Source: JBBDNV01 sp040877415 (GTDB lineage Bacteria > Planctomycetota > Planctomycetia > Pirellulales > PALSA-1355). From it: a stretch of 47,850 nucleotides of DNA. Under the pieces are notes generated by a model. That model was not told the origin of the DNA. It saw only the letters and a list, made by a program, of their open reading frames with translations, and made no database searches. Shown one piece after another: positions 1 to 7,619 of the stretch. Positions within the stretch are counted from its first letter, which is position 1. Each line of letters starts with the position of its first letter. The stretch is taken from contig JBBDNV010000201.1 of NCBI GenBank assembly GCA_040877415.1, positions 1 through 47,850 of the forward strand, read 5' to 3'. Position numbers and translations under genes: made by a program.

Positions 1-764
1 TAAGCTGTCAATGTTTTGCACAGCGCAAATCCCGTGCCGAACAGGATTGGGACATTCTGCTTTTTCAGGCGCCGAAAGGGCGACAGGCGCGCTTATAGGG
101 AACGAAAGGGACAGAGGGAGCGACTTCCCGTACGCTTTGGGGATGCCGCGTGCCGCACGAGTCCCTCTCGGTGGAATCCCGTTCCACCTCTTGAATCGAG
201 GCGCGGGGCGCACGAGCGCCTGGCACGCCCTTTCAGGGCTTTCCTGGTTTGCGCGGCGCCATGAGTCCCAGGGCTACGCTGCGCTTCGCGCTGGGCTATT
301 GAATTGCGGGCCGTTGGCCCTGAAGTAGCTTTCGGGGCGCACGGAGCGGGTTTCTGACCGCCAACCGCTATCCACAAACCACTGACCACTTACCCCTACA
401 CCACCCCCCATCGCCCGGCCGAAAACGTGCGTTGACGGAAGCGCGAAATTTTGATTTCTGGTACGTTGGGCCGTTCTCAACGCGCAAAACGTTCTTCACA
501 TCGGGGGGTGCGGTGGATTTTGGCGGCACGAATTACTCGAAATCCAACCCGCGCGGTCACTTCCGACGACGTAAGCAGTTTTTCCCGCGCACGCTGTATA
601 GCTATGAAAAACTCGCCGCCTAAAATCGCCCGGCTCGGACCAAAAACAAAAAGTTTTCGGCCGCCCCTCGTTGCCGCCGGGAGGCGGCAAAGAGCAGGAG
701 AGCAGGAGAACAGGGGAGCAGGAGACGCACCAACTGGGACATTCCACGACGCCTTTCCTGGTCA
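1..764. other. gene-poor stretch with repeat-like DNA
   Basis: I see no convincing gene in these 764 bases. Open frames here are short, overlap on both strands and show no domain or ribosome binding site. Around 267-298 the sequence has CCCAG and CTGGG arms and paired GGGCT words, and 307-319 reads GGGCCGTTGGCCC, a small hairpin. This looks like a dispersed palindromic repeat (REP-like), an inference from appearance only. The stretch from 692 carries short purine-rich repeats, listed separately. Confidence 0.4.
692..727. repeat. short GAGCAGGAGA-type direct repeats
   Basis: Four imperfect copies of a GAGCAGGA unit follow each other, seen directly in the sequence. They lie just downstream of the stop of the first minus-strand gene and outside any reading frame I believe. 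They are probably a simple sequence expansion. Confidence 0.6.
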
Positions 765-1082
765 CTAGCGCCCGTCGCTCGGCTCGTTGCTGGTGGGATC
801 GAACAGCCTCAATGCGGACTCGCCTTCGCTCGCTTTGGGCAATTCGGCTTCAACGGGCTGGGCCGTACAAAGAGCGTTCATGACGACTTCGGGACCAGCG
901 GCGTCGGGCAAGCCCCGTAAGAGACCGAGAAACCATTTACCGTCGATGGCCGCCGGGACCTTCCAGTATCCGAGGAGACTCCCCCGCAGCGCAATAAGGC
1001 GATCGTCGTTTGCACGAACGCCCAGGTTTACCGGATGTACTTGCAGCCGGGCGAGCTCCGAGTGGATTGCGTCGAGAAACAT
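765..1082 (-). CDS. small hypothetical protein, weakly BON-like
   Basis: This encodes a 105-residue soluble protein with no signal peptide. I chose the ATG at 1082 because an AGGA lies 6 bases upstream; a TTG six codons earlier is possible. The middle of the protein (an alpha-helical start, then a segment like RLIALRGSLLGYW, then a helix and VVMNAL) has the outline of a BON domain, but the match is weak and I do not claim it. It lies 67 bases downstream of the GH130 gene on the same strand and may be the last gene of that operon. The tail is rich in acidic and polar residues. Function unknown. Confidence 0.5.
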   Translation of the reverse strand: MFLDAIHSELARLQVHPVNLGVRANDDRLIALRGSLLGYWKVPAAIDGKWFLGLLRGLPDAAGPEVVMNALCTAQPVEAELPKASEGESALRLFDPTSNEPSDGR

Positions 1083-1149
1083 CACATTCCTTCCGTTCAA
1101 GTCGTCCAGGCAGCGTCATTCCCGAGCCAGTCATGCGAGCCAGGCACCT

Positions 1150-2151
1150 TCAATCCAATAGTGTCATGCCCTTGCGTTTACGTTCCGGGGGCGCGGGACA
1201 ATTGGATAGGTAATCGAGCAGATCGCCGAGCTGGGCGGTGGCCAAGGCCACGCAGCTATCCGCACCACCGTAGTAGATGCGGATCGCGCCGCTCGCATGA
1301 TCCAAGATCCATCCACACGGGAAAACCACGCCGCTTACATCACCCTGCCGCTCGTAGGACATTTCAGGCGCAAAGATCCATTCGTCGCTACGCCGGAGAA
1401 CGCGCCAGGGATCTTCCAAATCGAGCAAGGCGAGTCCCAAGCGATAAAGGCACCCGCCGGCGGTGACGCGCACACCGTGGTACAAGAGCAGCCAGCCCTC
1501 GGACGTTTCCAGCGGGGGTGGACTCAAGCCGATCTTGTTGGCGTCCCACCACGCGCCGCGCCGGGCGTGCAGCAGAATATGGTGGTCCCCCCAATGCCTC
1601 AGATCGGGCGAGAAGGAGAGCCACATGTGAGCACCCAGCCCGGCAGACACGGGTCGATGGATCATCGCATAGCGATTGCCGAATCGGCGTGAAAAAATTG
1701 CCGCATCCTTGTCATCGGGCGGCATCACCGGACCAAGCCGCGTAAAATTGATGAAGTCCTTGGTGGCGGCCAACGATACGAGCGGCCCGCTCGTCGAATA
1801 CGCGGTATAGGCGACGATCCATTCGCCGCGCTCCTCGATCCAAGTCACACGAGGGTCCTCGATGCCCCAGGCTTCCTCCGAGAAACTTGCGGGGTCGGGT
1901 GCAAAGCTCGGTTCGGAATCAATTTGCCAATTCGAGATTCCATCATTGCTGCGGGCGACGCAAAGATGCGAATGGCCGCGCCGGTCCTCGACTCGAACAA
2001 GTAAAATCGTCTCATCGCCCGACTGACACGCCCCTGCATTAAAAACGGAATGCACAGGATACGGCCAATCCTGAGCCGTGAGGATTGGATTGGCGGAATG
2101 ACGGTGGAACAATTCCAGTTGTAGCTTGGCAACCGTAGATTCTCGACGCAT
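1150..2151 (-). CDS. GH130-family glycoside phosphorylase or hydrolase
   Basis: This is a 333-residue cytoplasmic protein of glycoside hydrolase family 130, a five-bladed propeller family that mostly phosphorolyses beta-mannosides (beta-1,4-mannosyl-glucose or mannan) and includes some hydrolases. Visible family marks are the catalytic-acid segment GIEDPRVT near residue 100, an RR pair in IFSRRFGNRYA that suits phosphate or substrate binding, WWDANKIG near residue 200 and the LLLYHGV strand. The ATG at 2151 has AAGGA 8 bases upstream; a TTG seven codons earlier has a poorer site. It follows the barrel-like gene by 36 bases and the GT4 gene before that, so the three are probably co-transcribed and act on one glycan. 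The substrate cannot be told from sequence. Confidence 0.88.
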   Translation of the reverse strand: MRRESTVAKLQLELFHRHSANPILTAQDWPYPVHSVFNAGACQSGDETILLVRVEDRRGHSHLCVARSNDGISNWQIDSEPSFAPDPASFSEEAWGIEDPRVTWIEERGEWIVAYTAYSTSGPLVSLAATKDFINFTRLGPVMPPDDKDAAIFSRRFGNRYAMIHRPVSAGLGAHMWLSFSPDLRHWGDHHILLHARRGAWWDANKIGLSPPPLETSEGWLLLYHGVRVTAGGCLYRLGLALLDLEDPWRVLRRSDEWIFAPEMSYERQGDVSGVVFPCGWILDHASGAIRIYYGGADSCVALATAQLGDLLDYLSNCPAPPERKRKGMTLLD

Positions 2152-2187
2152 GCGGTCTTCCTTTTGTGCCAATTCTTGAATAAGTTC

Positions 2188-3273
2188 TTAGGGGAGTTGT
2201 GCGCTTGCCACGACGGGCCCGGGGCTACCGTCGATCGCATGCTGGACTTCGAAATCGTGCAATTCGGTCCACAAGTAGGCGAGTGTCGATTCTGCGCCTT
2301 GGTTTCGGTTGACGCCCGACGCGTGCAGACCATCGCAACAGGCGCCCCTGCGCACGTCGGCCAGAGACTGTCGCGCGCTGTTCTGCCCGTGGAACCAATC
2401 ATGCGCGCGCCGGAAAGTGGCCATATATTTGTCTTCCTTGCGCAGGCCAAATGCAGTCACCGCCGCTTCGGCCATGGTGGCGGCTTCTACGGGTTGCTGA
2501 TCGTGTAAGGCCTTGCTCTGCGCCGGCGCGTGCCAACCGCCGTTCCCAATTGGCCAAAAAACGCCCTCGGCGGTGGTTTCACGGTCGAGGAACGAGAACG
2601 CGGACTCCGCTACCGCAAGAAACGGCTCCACAGGCCAGCGGCGGGCGGCAGCGAACAGTGCGTGCGGCAGCACCGCATTGGCATAGGTCATCCGAGGTTC
2701 AAACCACGGCCAATTCGGCAATTTGCAGCGCTCGAAGCATTCGACCAGCCTTCGCGCAGAGAACCAGGCGATGTTTTCAAGCGCAGCGGCATCCGCCACT
2801 TCTGCACGCCACAGATGCTCCCAAGCCAACACCACGTACGCCTGGGCGCGCGGGCTTTGCAAATCGATGAGCGTAGGCAAGAGTGCGTCGGTTAACTCGC
2901 GGGCCAACCTCCGGTGACCTTCGGGTAATTTGCTGGTCAACACCTCGGCCAGGGCACGAACCGCCTGTCCCTGGCAATCGTCGCAGCCTTTCGCGTCCAG
3001 CCAATTACGCTGAAAGCTGAGGAAGTTGTGAAATCCCCCGTCCGCACATTGGGCAAACTGGATAAAGCTCAAGTACCGCGTCACACGACTGAGCATCCGT
3101 CGCTCCACGTGTTGGGAGCACAGACGAGCACAGAGCCGCAAAGCCCGGGCATTGTCGTCGGTCGTGTACCCGCTCTCGCGCCGCGGAATGCTGTAGATGG
3201 CATGCTGAATCAGGCCGGTCGAGTCTGTCATGCAATCCAGGTGATCCAAGACGATTGCGTTGCGCTCGTGCAT
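2188..3273 (-). CDS. uncharacterised alpha/alpha-barrel-like protein of a glycan operon
   Basis: This is a 361-residue cytoplasmic protein. Regularly spaced helical segments rich in Ala, Leu and Arg, and a conserved-looking SGYTTDDNARAL near residue 34, suggest an alpha/alpha toroid of the kind seen in glycosidases and phosphorylases. Near the C-terminus comes NRNQGAEST, another likely family signature. I know such proteins as partners of GT4 glycosyltransferases and GH130 enzymes, but no reaction is assigned to them that I can name. The ATG at 3273 has AGGGG 6 bases upstream. It sits 32 bases after the GT4 gene and 36 before the GH130 gene, so it most likely modifies or degrades the same glycan. 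Confidence 0.75.
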   Translation of the reverse strand: MHERNAIVLDHLDCMTDSTGLIQHAIYSIPRRESGYTTDDNARALRLCARLCSQHVERRMLSRVTRYLSFIQFAQCADGGFHNFLSFQRNWLDAKGCDDCQGQAVRALAEVLTSKLPEGHRRLARELTDALLPTLIDLQSPRAQAYVVLAWEHLWRAEVADAAALENIAWFSARRLVECFERCKLPNWPWFEPRMTYANAVLPHALFAAARRWPVEPFLAVAESAFSFLDRETTAEGVFWPIGNGGWHAPAQSKALHDQQPVEAATMAEAAVTAFGLRKEDKYMATFRRAHDWFHGQNSARQSLADVRRGACCDGLHASGVNRNQGAESTLAYLWTELHDFEVQHAIDGSPGPVVASAQLP

Positions 3274-3305
3274 TACAAGCCCCTATGCAGAAATCGACCA
3301 AGCAG

Positions 3306-4508
3306 CTATGGACTGCTGGAAGTGGCCGTAATTTTTCTGTGAAGCCTCAGGATGTTCGCCTGCCTTGCCCGCACAAGCCGACTGAAGAGTCTCAAGTATT
3401 TGTGGCCGACGTTTGGCCAAAACATCGGCCGGGAGAATTCATAGGCCTTACGGCGAGTCTCGAGTTGGAACGCGGTGTCGTTGAGGAATCGTAGCGCCGC
3501 GTCGGCCATAGCATCACTCTGTTCAAACGGAACAAGAAGTCCGCGCCCGTCGGCCAGCACTTCCTGGGCGTATAGGTAGGGCGTGCTGACCACCGCCAGG
3601 CCCGCCGATAGGGCATACGCCAACGTGCCGCTGGCAATCTGGTCTTTCCCTGGATAGGGCGTAACGTAAACATCGCAGGCCTGCAAGTGCGCCAGCAGAT
3701 CGGCCAGACAAAGAAAACGGTTCACAAATCGCACGTGGTCGCCGACGCCCAACCGCTGGGCCATCGCCGCAAGGCTCTCGCGATAGATCTCTCCTTCTTG
3801 ACGCTTGACCTGCGGGTGCGTGGCGCCGACGATCAGATAGACGACGTCCGGACATTCGGCCACGATCCGGGGCATGGCCTGGATCATGTATTCCAGCCCT
3901 TTCCCTCGGTTGATGAGTCCGAACGTACAAATGACGCGCTTTCCAGCCATTCCGAGGCGAATTTTGTGGGTGTCATCGCGCTCGAACGGAACTTCCGGCA
4001 CACCATGCGGAATTACCCGTATGCGGCGGCTGGCCACGCCATACACGCTTCTTAGCAGTTTCGCGGCAATCTTGGTCATCACCACCAGACCTTGACTGTT
4101 GGCCGCGATCTTTTGGATGACGCGGCGCGGCAGCGGAGCTGGTTCGGTCATCAAGGTGTGGAATGTGGTCACGATTGGCTTGTGACAGGCACGCACGAAA
4201 TCCACTACGTCCGTTCCCCAGGCACCGGGATAAAGGCCGAATTCGTGCTGCAGACTCACCACGTCGCACGGGCCGTCGTTGGCCACGTCCGCGGCCAGCC
4301 GATAGGCGTCGGGCCGCGAGTTGTCGATCACATGAACGACGCGCGGATCGTCAAAGCAGAGCGGACCTGTCTTTCGAATTGCCGCTACCGTCGAGACGTC
4401 GGCTGCGGCCGCCAGGTCGACGGCGTCGGCTGAATCCTTGGTGAACGTCGCCAGCCCGCACTCTTCCGGCGGGTATGTCGAAATAAAAAGGGGCCGAACC
4501 GTATCCAT
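3306..4508 (-). CDS. GT4-family glycosyltransferase
   Basis: This 400-residue protein has the GT-B fold of family 4 glycosyltransferases, which transfer a sugar from a nucleotide donor at the cytoplasmic side. Marks: the N-terminal STYPPEECGLATFT loop, QHEFG at residues 87-91, TTFHTL near 115, the inter-domain NRGKGLEYMIQA segment, and a C-terminal donor-site region running from YPGKDQIASGTLAYAL to LYAQEVL. The ATG at 4508 has a near-perfect Shine-Dalgarno (AGGAGGTGA) before it, so high translation is likely. It starts the operon with the barrel-like and GH130 genes; the DUF2294 gene ends 125 bases upstream on the same strand and could share the transcript. Acceptor unknown. Confidence 0.9.
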   Translation of the reverse strand: MDTVRPLFISTYPPEECGLATFTKDSADAVDLAAAADVSTVAAIRKTGPLCFDDPRVVHVIDNSRPDAYRLAADVANDGPCDVVSLQHEFGLYPGAWGTDVVDFVRACHKPIVTTFHTLMTEPAPLPRRVIQKIAANSQGLVVMTKIAAKLLRSVYGVASRRIRVIPHGVPEVPFERDDTHKIRLGMAGKRVICTFGLINRGKGLEYMIQAMPRIVAECPDVVYLIVGATHPQVKRQEGEIYRESLAAMAQRLGVGDHVRFVNRFLCLADLLAHLQACDVYVTPYPGKDQIASGTLAYALSAGLAVVSTPYLYAQEVLADGRGLLVPFEQSDAMADAALRFLNDTAFQLETRRKAYEFSRPMFWPNVGHKYLRLFSRLVRARQANILRLHRKITATSSSP

Positions 4509-4633
4509 TGCTCACCTCCTGTGATTGTTTCCTGCACGATCGAAGGCCGAGGACTTCTCGCTGACGCCGCTGGGACTCACGGCATCAGTTAGGCGGTGCC
4601 GCGACCTTGCGTCGGGCCGTTCGACCTCCGTGT

Positions 4634-5053
4634 TCATGCCTGACCGTCTCGCCCGCTCCCGCTCCAGGCGCCGGCAGTTACGCTGTCGGCGAGCAGGAAC
4701 ACTTGGACTACCGTGCCGGTTGTGAACGACTTCACGACGGTGCCAGTCGTCGGCTCGACTTCGACAGCCGCTTCGCGCACATCCACCCCGGTGATTCGTT
4801 TAATCTCCTGCCGCAGCGAGTCGGCGGAGTTGTTGAACAGTTGGCGGTGAAACTCCTGCACCTGAGCGGCACCGTCTGGATTCTTGGCCAGCGCCTTCTC
4901 GGCCGGCGACAAAGTACCGTGCAGCGTGATTACCAGCGTGTTCTCACTCAAGACGACGCTCACAGACTTGGGCAACTTGCCCGTCCTCCGCTGCTCGAAA
5001 TCGCTCGCCGCAAGGGCAATCTGTTTCGCCATGGCCGAATTGGAGTCGTCCAT
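4634..5053 (-). CDS. DUF2294 domain protein, copy 1
   Basis: This 139-residue protein matches the DUF2294 pattern: a short N-terminal helix, a VSVVLSENTLVITLHGTLSPAEKALAK-like strand-turn-helix core (described here in part), then an acidic helix ending in EIKRITGVDVREA. The biochemical role of the family is unknown to me. I chose ATG 5053 because AAGGAGG lies 7 bases upstream; an upstream start at 5080 lacks this. Its neighbour at 6528 is a diverged paralogue. The gene is preceded on the same strand by a structured leader (5099-5215) and a sigma70-like promoter (5270-5297), so expression may be set by attenuation. Its C-terminal tail (TAGAWSGSGRDGQA) is longer than in copy 2. Confidence 0.8.
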   Translation of the reverse strand: MDDSNSAMAKQIALAASDFEQRRTGKLPKSVSVVLSENTLVITLHGTLSPAEKALAKNPDGAAQVQEFHRQLFNNSADSLRQEIKRITGVDVREAAVEVEPTTGTVVKSFTTGTVVQVFLLADSVTAGAWSGSGRDGQA

Positions 5054-5098
5054 CGAGATCCTCCTTCCGGTTGCGGACATGCCGCTCTCGCCGAAAGC

Positions 5099-5215
5099 AA
5101 AAAAAGCCGACGTGGTGGAACACCCCGAGGTGCTCCACCACGTCGGCTTACTCGTTAACGGGCCACCCGGCCGAAGCCGGGCTGCCCTTCAGCTAGTCAT
5201 CCGACGAATTCAACG
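5099..5215 (-). ncRNA. structured leader-like RNA element, copy 1
   Basis: Read on the minus strand, the element has GTCGG (5201-5205), then a hairpin of GGGC and CCCGGC arms closed by a UUCG tetraloop, then GTTAACGAGTAAG, then a very long hairpin (a 16 bp perfect outer stem beginning AAGCCGACGTGG and a four-pair inner stem) followed directly by seven T. The last hairpin plus T-run is a strong intrinsic terminator. The 5' CGTCGG can pair with the CCGACG of the terminator's first arm, giving an alternative fold. It lies 45 bases before the start of the DUF2294 gene. Two more copies occur at 6082 and 7040. Function inferred, not known. Confidence 0.7.
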
Positions 5216-5269
5216 CACCGTTTCGCGAGACCGTTTTTGCGGATTGGCAAGGAGTCAGCGAATACCACT

Positions 5270-5297
5270 AGTATAGTGTTCGTACGGAGAAACGCAA
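5270..5297 (-). promoter_or_regulatory. sigma70-like promoter before leader copy 1
   Basis: On the minus strand TTGCGT (5292-5297) and TATACT (5270-5275) are separated by 16 bases. A transcript from here would start near 5263 and run through leader copy 1 into the DUF2294 gene. An inverted repeat (arms 5294-5302 and 5317-5325, nine pairs) overlaps the -35 box and could be an operator or the end of the gene at 5346. Confidence 0.5.
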
Positions 5298-5345
5298 GCG
5301 GACAGTGATTCGTGATTCCGCTTGCAGTACTTTTCGTGCACGATC

Positions 5346-5540
5346 TCAGCTAGAGCCCGCTCTAATCGACTTATCCATAGCCCTAAGACATTTGTCGCAC
5401 ATCGGTCCGAGCGATTCCGCCACCACCGCTAGCGATTCTGGAGCGGCACCATGATGTCGAAGCAGCCGCTTGAGGCGCCGGAACGAATTGGGAGCCTCCC
5501 GACCAATCATGAGTGAACGGCAGGTCTTGCAGAGTTGCAT
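5346..5540 (-). CDS. small protein with two CxxC pairs
   Basis: This 64-residue frame starts at an ATG with AAGGAG 4 bases upstream. It has CKTC near residue 4 and CDKC near residue 49, separated by a basic helical segment, so it could bind one zinc ion. I do not recognise the family. It follows the disrupted Cys-rich frames upstream by a short gap. Confidence rests on the good ribosome binding site and on the cysteine spacing only. Confidence 0.5.
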   Translation of the reverse strand: MQLCKTCRSLMIGREAPNSFRRLKRLLRHHGAAPESLAVVAESLGPMCDKCLRAMDKSIRAGSS

Positions 5541-5558
5541 GAATCTCCTTAGCGAGTG

Positions 5559-5955
5559 CTAGCTTGCCAACTGATCGCGCGCCCTGCCCTGACGGTCAAA
5601 CTTTGTGCCACACTTCGGACAATCCCAATCGCCTTGGGAATACGTAGTGGGGTGCGATTGCCGAACCACCGGAAGTCCGCCGCCGCACTCCGGACATGAC
5701 GGATGGCTCCCCGAACCATGGCCGGCGCCGATGGGCCTGTCGCGCGATCTAGATTTGCAGGTTTTTCCACGTAAGTTGTTCCGCCGCCGCCGTCGGTGGA
5801 TGCTCGACCCACACCAGGCTGTTACACGCCATACAAAAGTGCAGCTCGCGAATTCGCCCATCAGCCAGCACGGCAGCGTAGCTTGCGGTCCGCGACAATC
5901 CGCGGTGCCCGTGCCAAAAGCAACGCCCGCGTTCGATCATCCAACATCGCATCAT
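5559..5955 (-). pseudogene. possible frame-disrupted Cys-rich / zinc-ribbon gene
   Basis: Two protein-like stretches lie in different frames. The first (5955 to the TAG at 5749) contains CFWHGHRG and HFCMACNSLVW. The second, downstream, ends at 5559 with CPECGGGLPVVR and CPKCGTKF, a clear zinc-ribbon pattern, but I find no ATG, GTG or TTG close upstream in its frame. One small zinc protein split by a frameshift explains both; two tiny genes is the alternative. The region follows leader copy 2 on the same strand. Confidence 0.3.
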
Positions 5956-6081
5956 CGATCCCGTCTTCGTCCTCGATCACACCCGTTTCCTCGCCGCCCG
6001 TATTCGCTACCAAAACTCCCCTGTCGCCGGCAATCAGATACACGGATAGTGAACTCGATCTCCGCGCCGTACTCAAAGCAC

Positions 6082-6196
6082 AAAAAAGCCGACGTGGCGG
6101 AACACCCGGAGGTCTTCCACCACGTCGGCTTACTCGTCAACGGGCCATCCGGCCGAAGCCGGGCTGCCCTTCAGTTAGTCATCCGACAATTCAAAC
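6082..6196 (-). ncRNA. structured leader-like RNA element, copy 2
   Basis: On the minus strand this copy repeats the plan of copy 1: AATTGTCGG, a GGGC/CCGGC hairpin with UUCG loop (one pair is now a G-U), GTTGACGAGTAAG, then a long hairpin with one A-C mismatch and a run of six T. It is about 90% identical to copy 1 over most of its length. Downstream on the same strand are only the small Cys-rich frames (from 5955), so either it controls those or it stands alone. The stretch 5956-6527 otherwise holds no gene I can support apart from the promoter at 6387. Confidence 0.65.
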
Positions 6197-6386
6197 TAAG
6201 TTTCCGCCAGCGCGATCTGAATAGGTCATGCTGGCTCATCTATAACTCTATCATTACCCAACATGAGAAGCAAACGCACGATGGTCCCAGCAGCGGTGAT
6301 TTTTGCTTGGGATTCTTCGACTGCCGCTCGCATGCCGCCGCCAGCAACAACCTGGGGCGTCAGACCGTTGCCGCTCTAACTGCCTG

Positions 6387-6414
6387 TTGTCGCAGGCAAT
6401 TCTAAAGGTAGAAT
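6387..6414 (+). promoter_or_regulatory. sigma70-like promoter before DUF2294 copy 2
   Basis: TTGTCG (6387-6392) and TAGAAT (6409-6414) are spaced by 16 bases on the plus strand. A transcript would begin near 6421 and leave a leader of about 107 bases before the ATG at 6528. The TAGAAT -10 word recurs in the promoter at 44839. Confidence 0.45.
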
Positions 6415-6527
6415 CAAGCATCCCAGGTGCGAGGGACCATAAATTTGCTGAGCGGAGCCACTCTTTCTCGATCGGCGGCCGTTCTTGTGCGTGGCGGTTT
6501 TTCCAGCAGCCAATCGCTTGAATCATC

Positions 6528-6908
6528 ATGAAGACTCAAGGAGAAATCGAAGCCGCCATTTGCGACGGGCTCAACCGGTTTGAGCAGGAGTATATGGGCC
6601 GGGGGCCGCAGCAGATTCATGCGCACCTGTTTGGCGATTGCCTGGTCATTCGGCTGCAAGGCGTCTTGACTGCGGCCGAGAAGCAATTGGTCAAAACGCT
6701 TCCGGCCGAGAAAGGAAGAGATCTGCTCAAGCAGGTGCGGACTCATCTGATCGAAACCGCGCGGCCGGTGATGGAGGCAATGGTCGAGGAAATCACCGGC
6801 ATCAAGGTATTGAGCCTGCACCACGACATCAGCACGACGACCGCCGAAGAAGTCGTGCTCTTCACGTTGGCCGAGTCGCCGTGCTTCCGCGAGACGCGGA
6901 ATAAGTAG
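6528..6908 (+). CDS. DUF2294 domain protein, copy 2
   Basis: This 126-residue protein has the DUF2294 hallmarks in cleaner form than copy 1: the strand CLVIRLQGVLTAAEK near residue 40, the helix with ETARPVMEAMVEEITGIKV, and the closing strand pattern HHDISTTTAEEVVLFTL. No signal peptide or membrane span is seen. No clear Shine-Dalgarno precedes the ATG, which is unusual beside copy 1. It is transcribed away from copy 1, with about 1.5 kb between them. An RNA element of the repeated family (7040-7156) lies after it on the same strand and would end its transcript. Confidence 0.82.
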   Translation: MKTQGEIEAAICDGLNRFEQEYMGRGPQQIHAHLFGDCLVIRLQGVLTAAEKQLVKTLPAEKGRDLLKQVRTHLIETARPVMEAMVEEITGIKVLSLHHDISTTTAEEVVLFTLAESPCFRETRNK

Positions 6909-7039
6909 GCCGCTCGGATTCCCACGCCGCAGGTCGTAGGCGTGCTTCATGCGAGCCCCAATGATCCTCTGGCATTCCAGCTTGCAAGCGGTACACTCCG
7001 GTTCGTGCCGAAGGCGGTGTGAATTTAAGCCCGCCTGCC

Positions 7040-7156
7040 GATGTCGTCGGACGACCAGATAAAAAGCAACCCGGCCCGTGCCGTGGGGGCTTGTTAAACG
7101 AGTAAGCCGACCTGGCGGAATGCCTCTGGGTTATTCCGCCAGGTCGGCTTTTTTTT
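7040..7156 (+). ncRNA. structured RNA element, copy 3, with terminator
   Basis: On the plus strand GTCGG (7046-7050) is followed by a GC-rich hairpin region, TGTTAAACGAGTAAG, then a perfect 18 bp stem beginning AAGCCGACCTGG and eight T (7149-7156). It is a diverged homologue of copies 1 and 2: the terminator arms differ by paired changes (GACGTGGTGG becomes GACCTGGCGG with the matching change opposite), which supports the stem as an RNA structure. It lies about 130 bases after DUF2294 copy 2 and has no plus-strand gene behind it. A weak promoter-like pair (6969-6974 and 6992-6997) could drive it as a separate small RNA. The gap 6909-7250 holds nothing else. Confidence 0.6.
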
Positions 7157-7250
7157 CGGTGGTCAACCGCGACGAATGCGGAGGTTAATTGAGAGAATTC
7201 CCCGAAATAGCCTGAAAGATTCGGGCCGCTCGGGCTTAGGTTTCGACCAC

Positions 7251-7619
7251 TCAATCGTACGATTGCAGGTAATGGTTGTGGCGGATCTGGGGCTCGAAGG
7301 CAAAGAGCTTCGCGGCCTGTAAGTGAAATCGCAGCTTGATCGGCCGCGCTTGCAGCACATGGCAATCGGGATTGCCCTTCCAGGCGATGACGTGGCGCAC
7401 GCTATCGGTCGTGATCGGCGTGCAATCGGCAGCGGTAAAGCCCTCGATCGGCCGGCCTTCGAGATCGAGCGCGTCGACAACGACTGCCCCGCCCTCGGCG
7501 TTGGCGTTCACGACCAACGTGTCGCCCAGAAACACGATCGGCCGCGTGGTGAGCGTTCCTTCGCCCAAAGCGTCGACCGAGACGAATCCGTCGAGCCGTA
7601 AGGTGGCCATACCGGTCAT
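7251..7619 (-). pseudogene. orphan C-terminal end of a large secreted hydrolase
   Basis: The 122-residue frame reads like the C-terminal beta-sandwich of planctomycete secreted glycosidase/sialidase-like proteins: MATLRLDGFVSVDA, then GTLTTRPIVF, VVNANAEGGAVVVDALD, GRPIEGF, DCTPITTDSVRHVIAWKG and RLRFHL-like strands (here KLRFHLQAAKLFAF). In intact relatives this segment ends a protein of several hundred residues. Here its start touches the stop of fwdC (TGATG overlap), so it looks like the leftover of a gene cut off when the fwd operon was joined to this place. A short translated product is possible through coupling, but I see no stand-alone function. No N-terminal half lies elsewhere in the window. 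Confidence 0.6.

Noticed and set aside
1..764. Small open frames on both strands at the left edge.
   Set aside because: They overlap each other, lack ribosome binding sites and domains, and cover repeat-like palindromes.
5099..7156. CRISPR or integron attC sites as an explanation of the three repeats.
   Set aside because: The copies are about 1 kb apart, in both orientations, without spacers or an integrase, and each ends in a terminator-type T-run.
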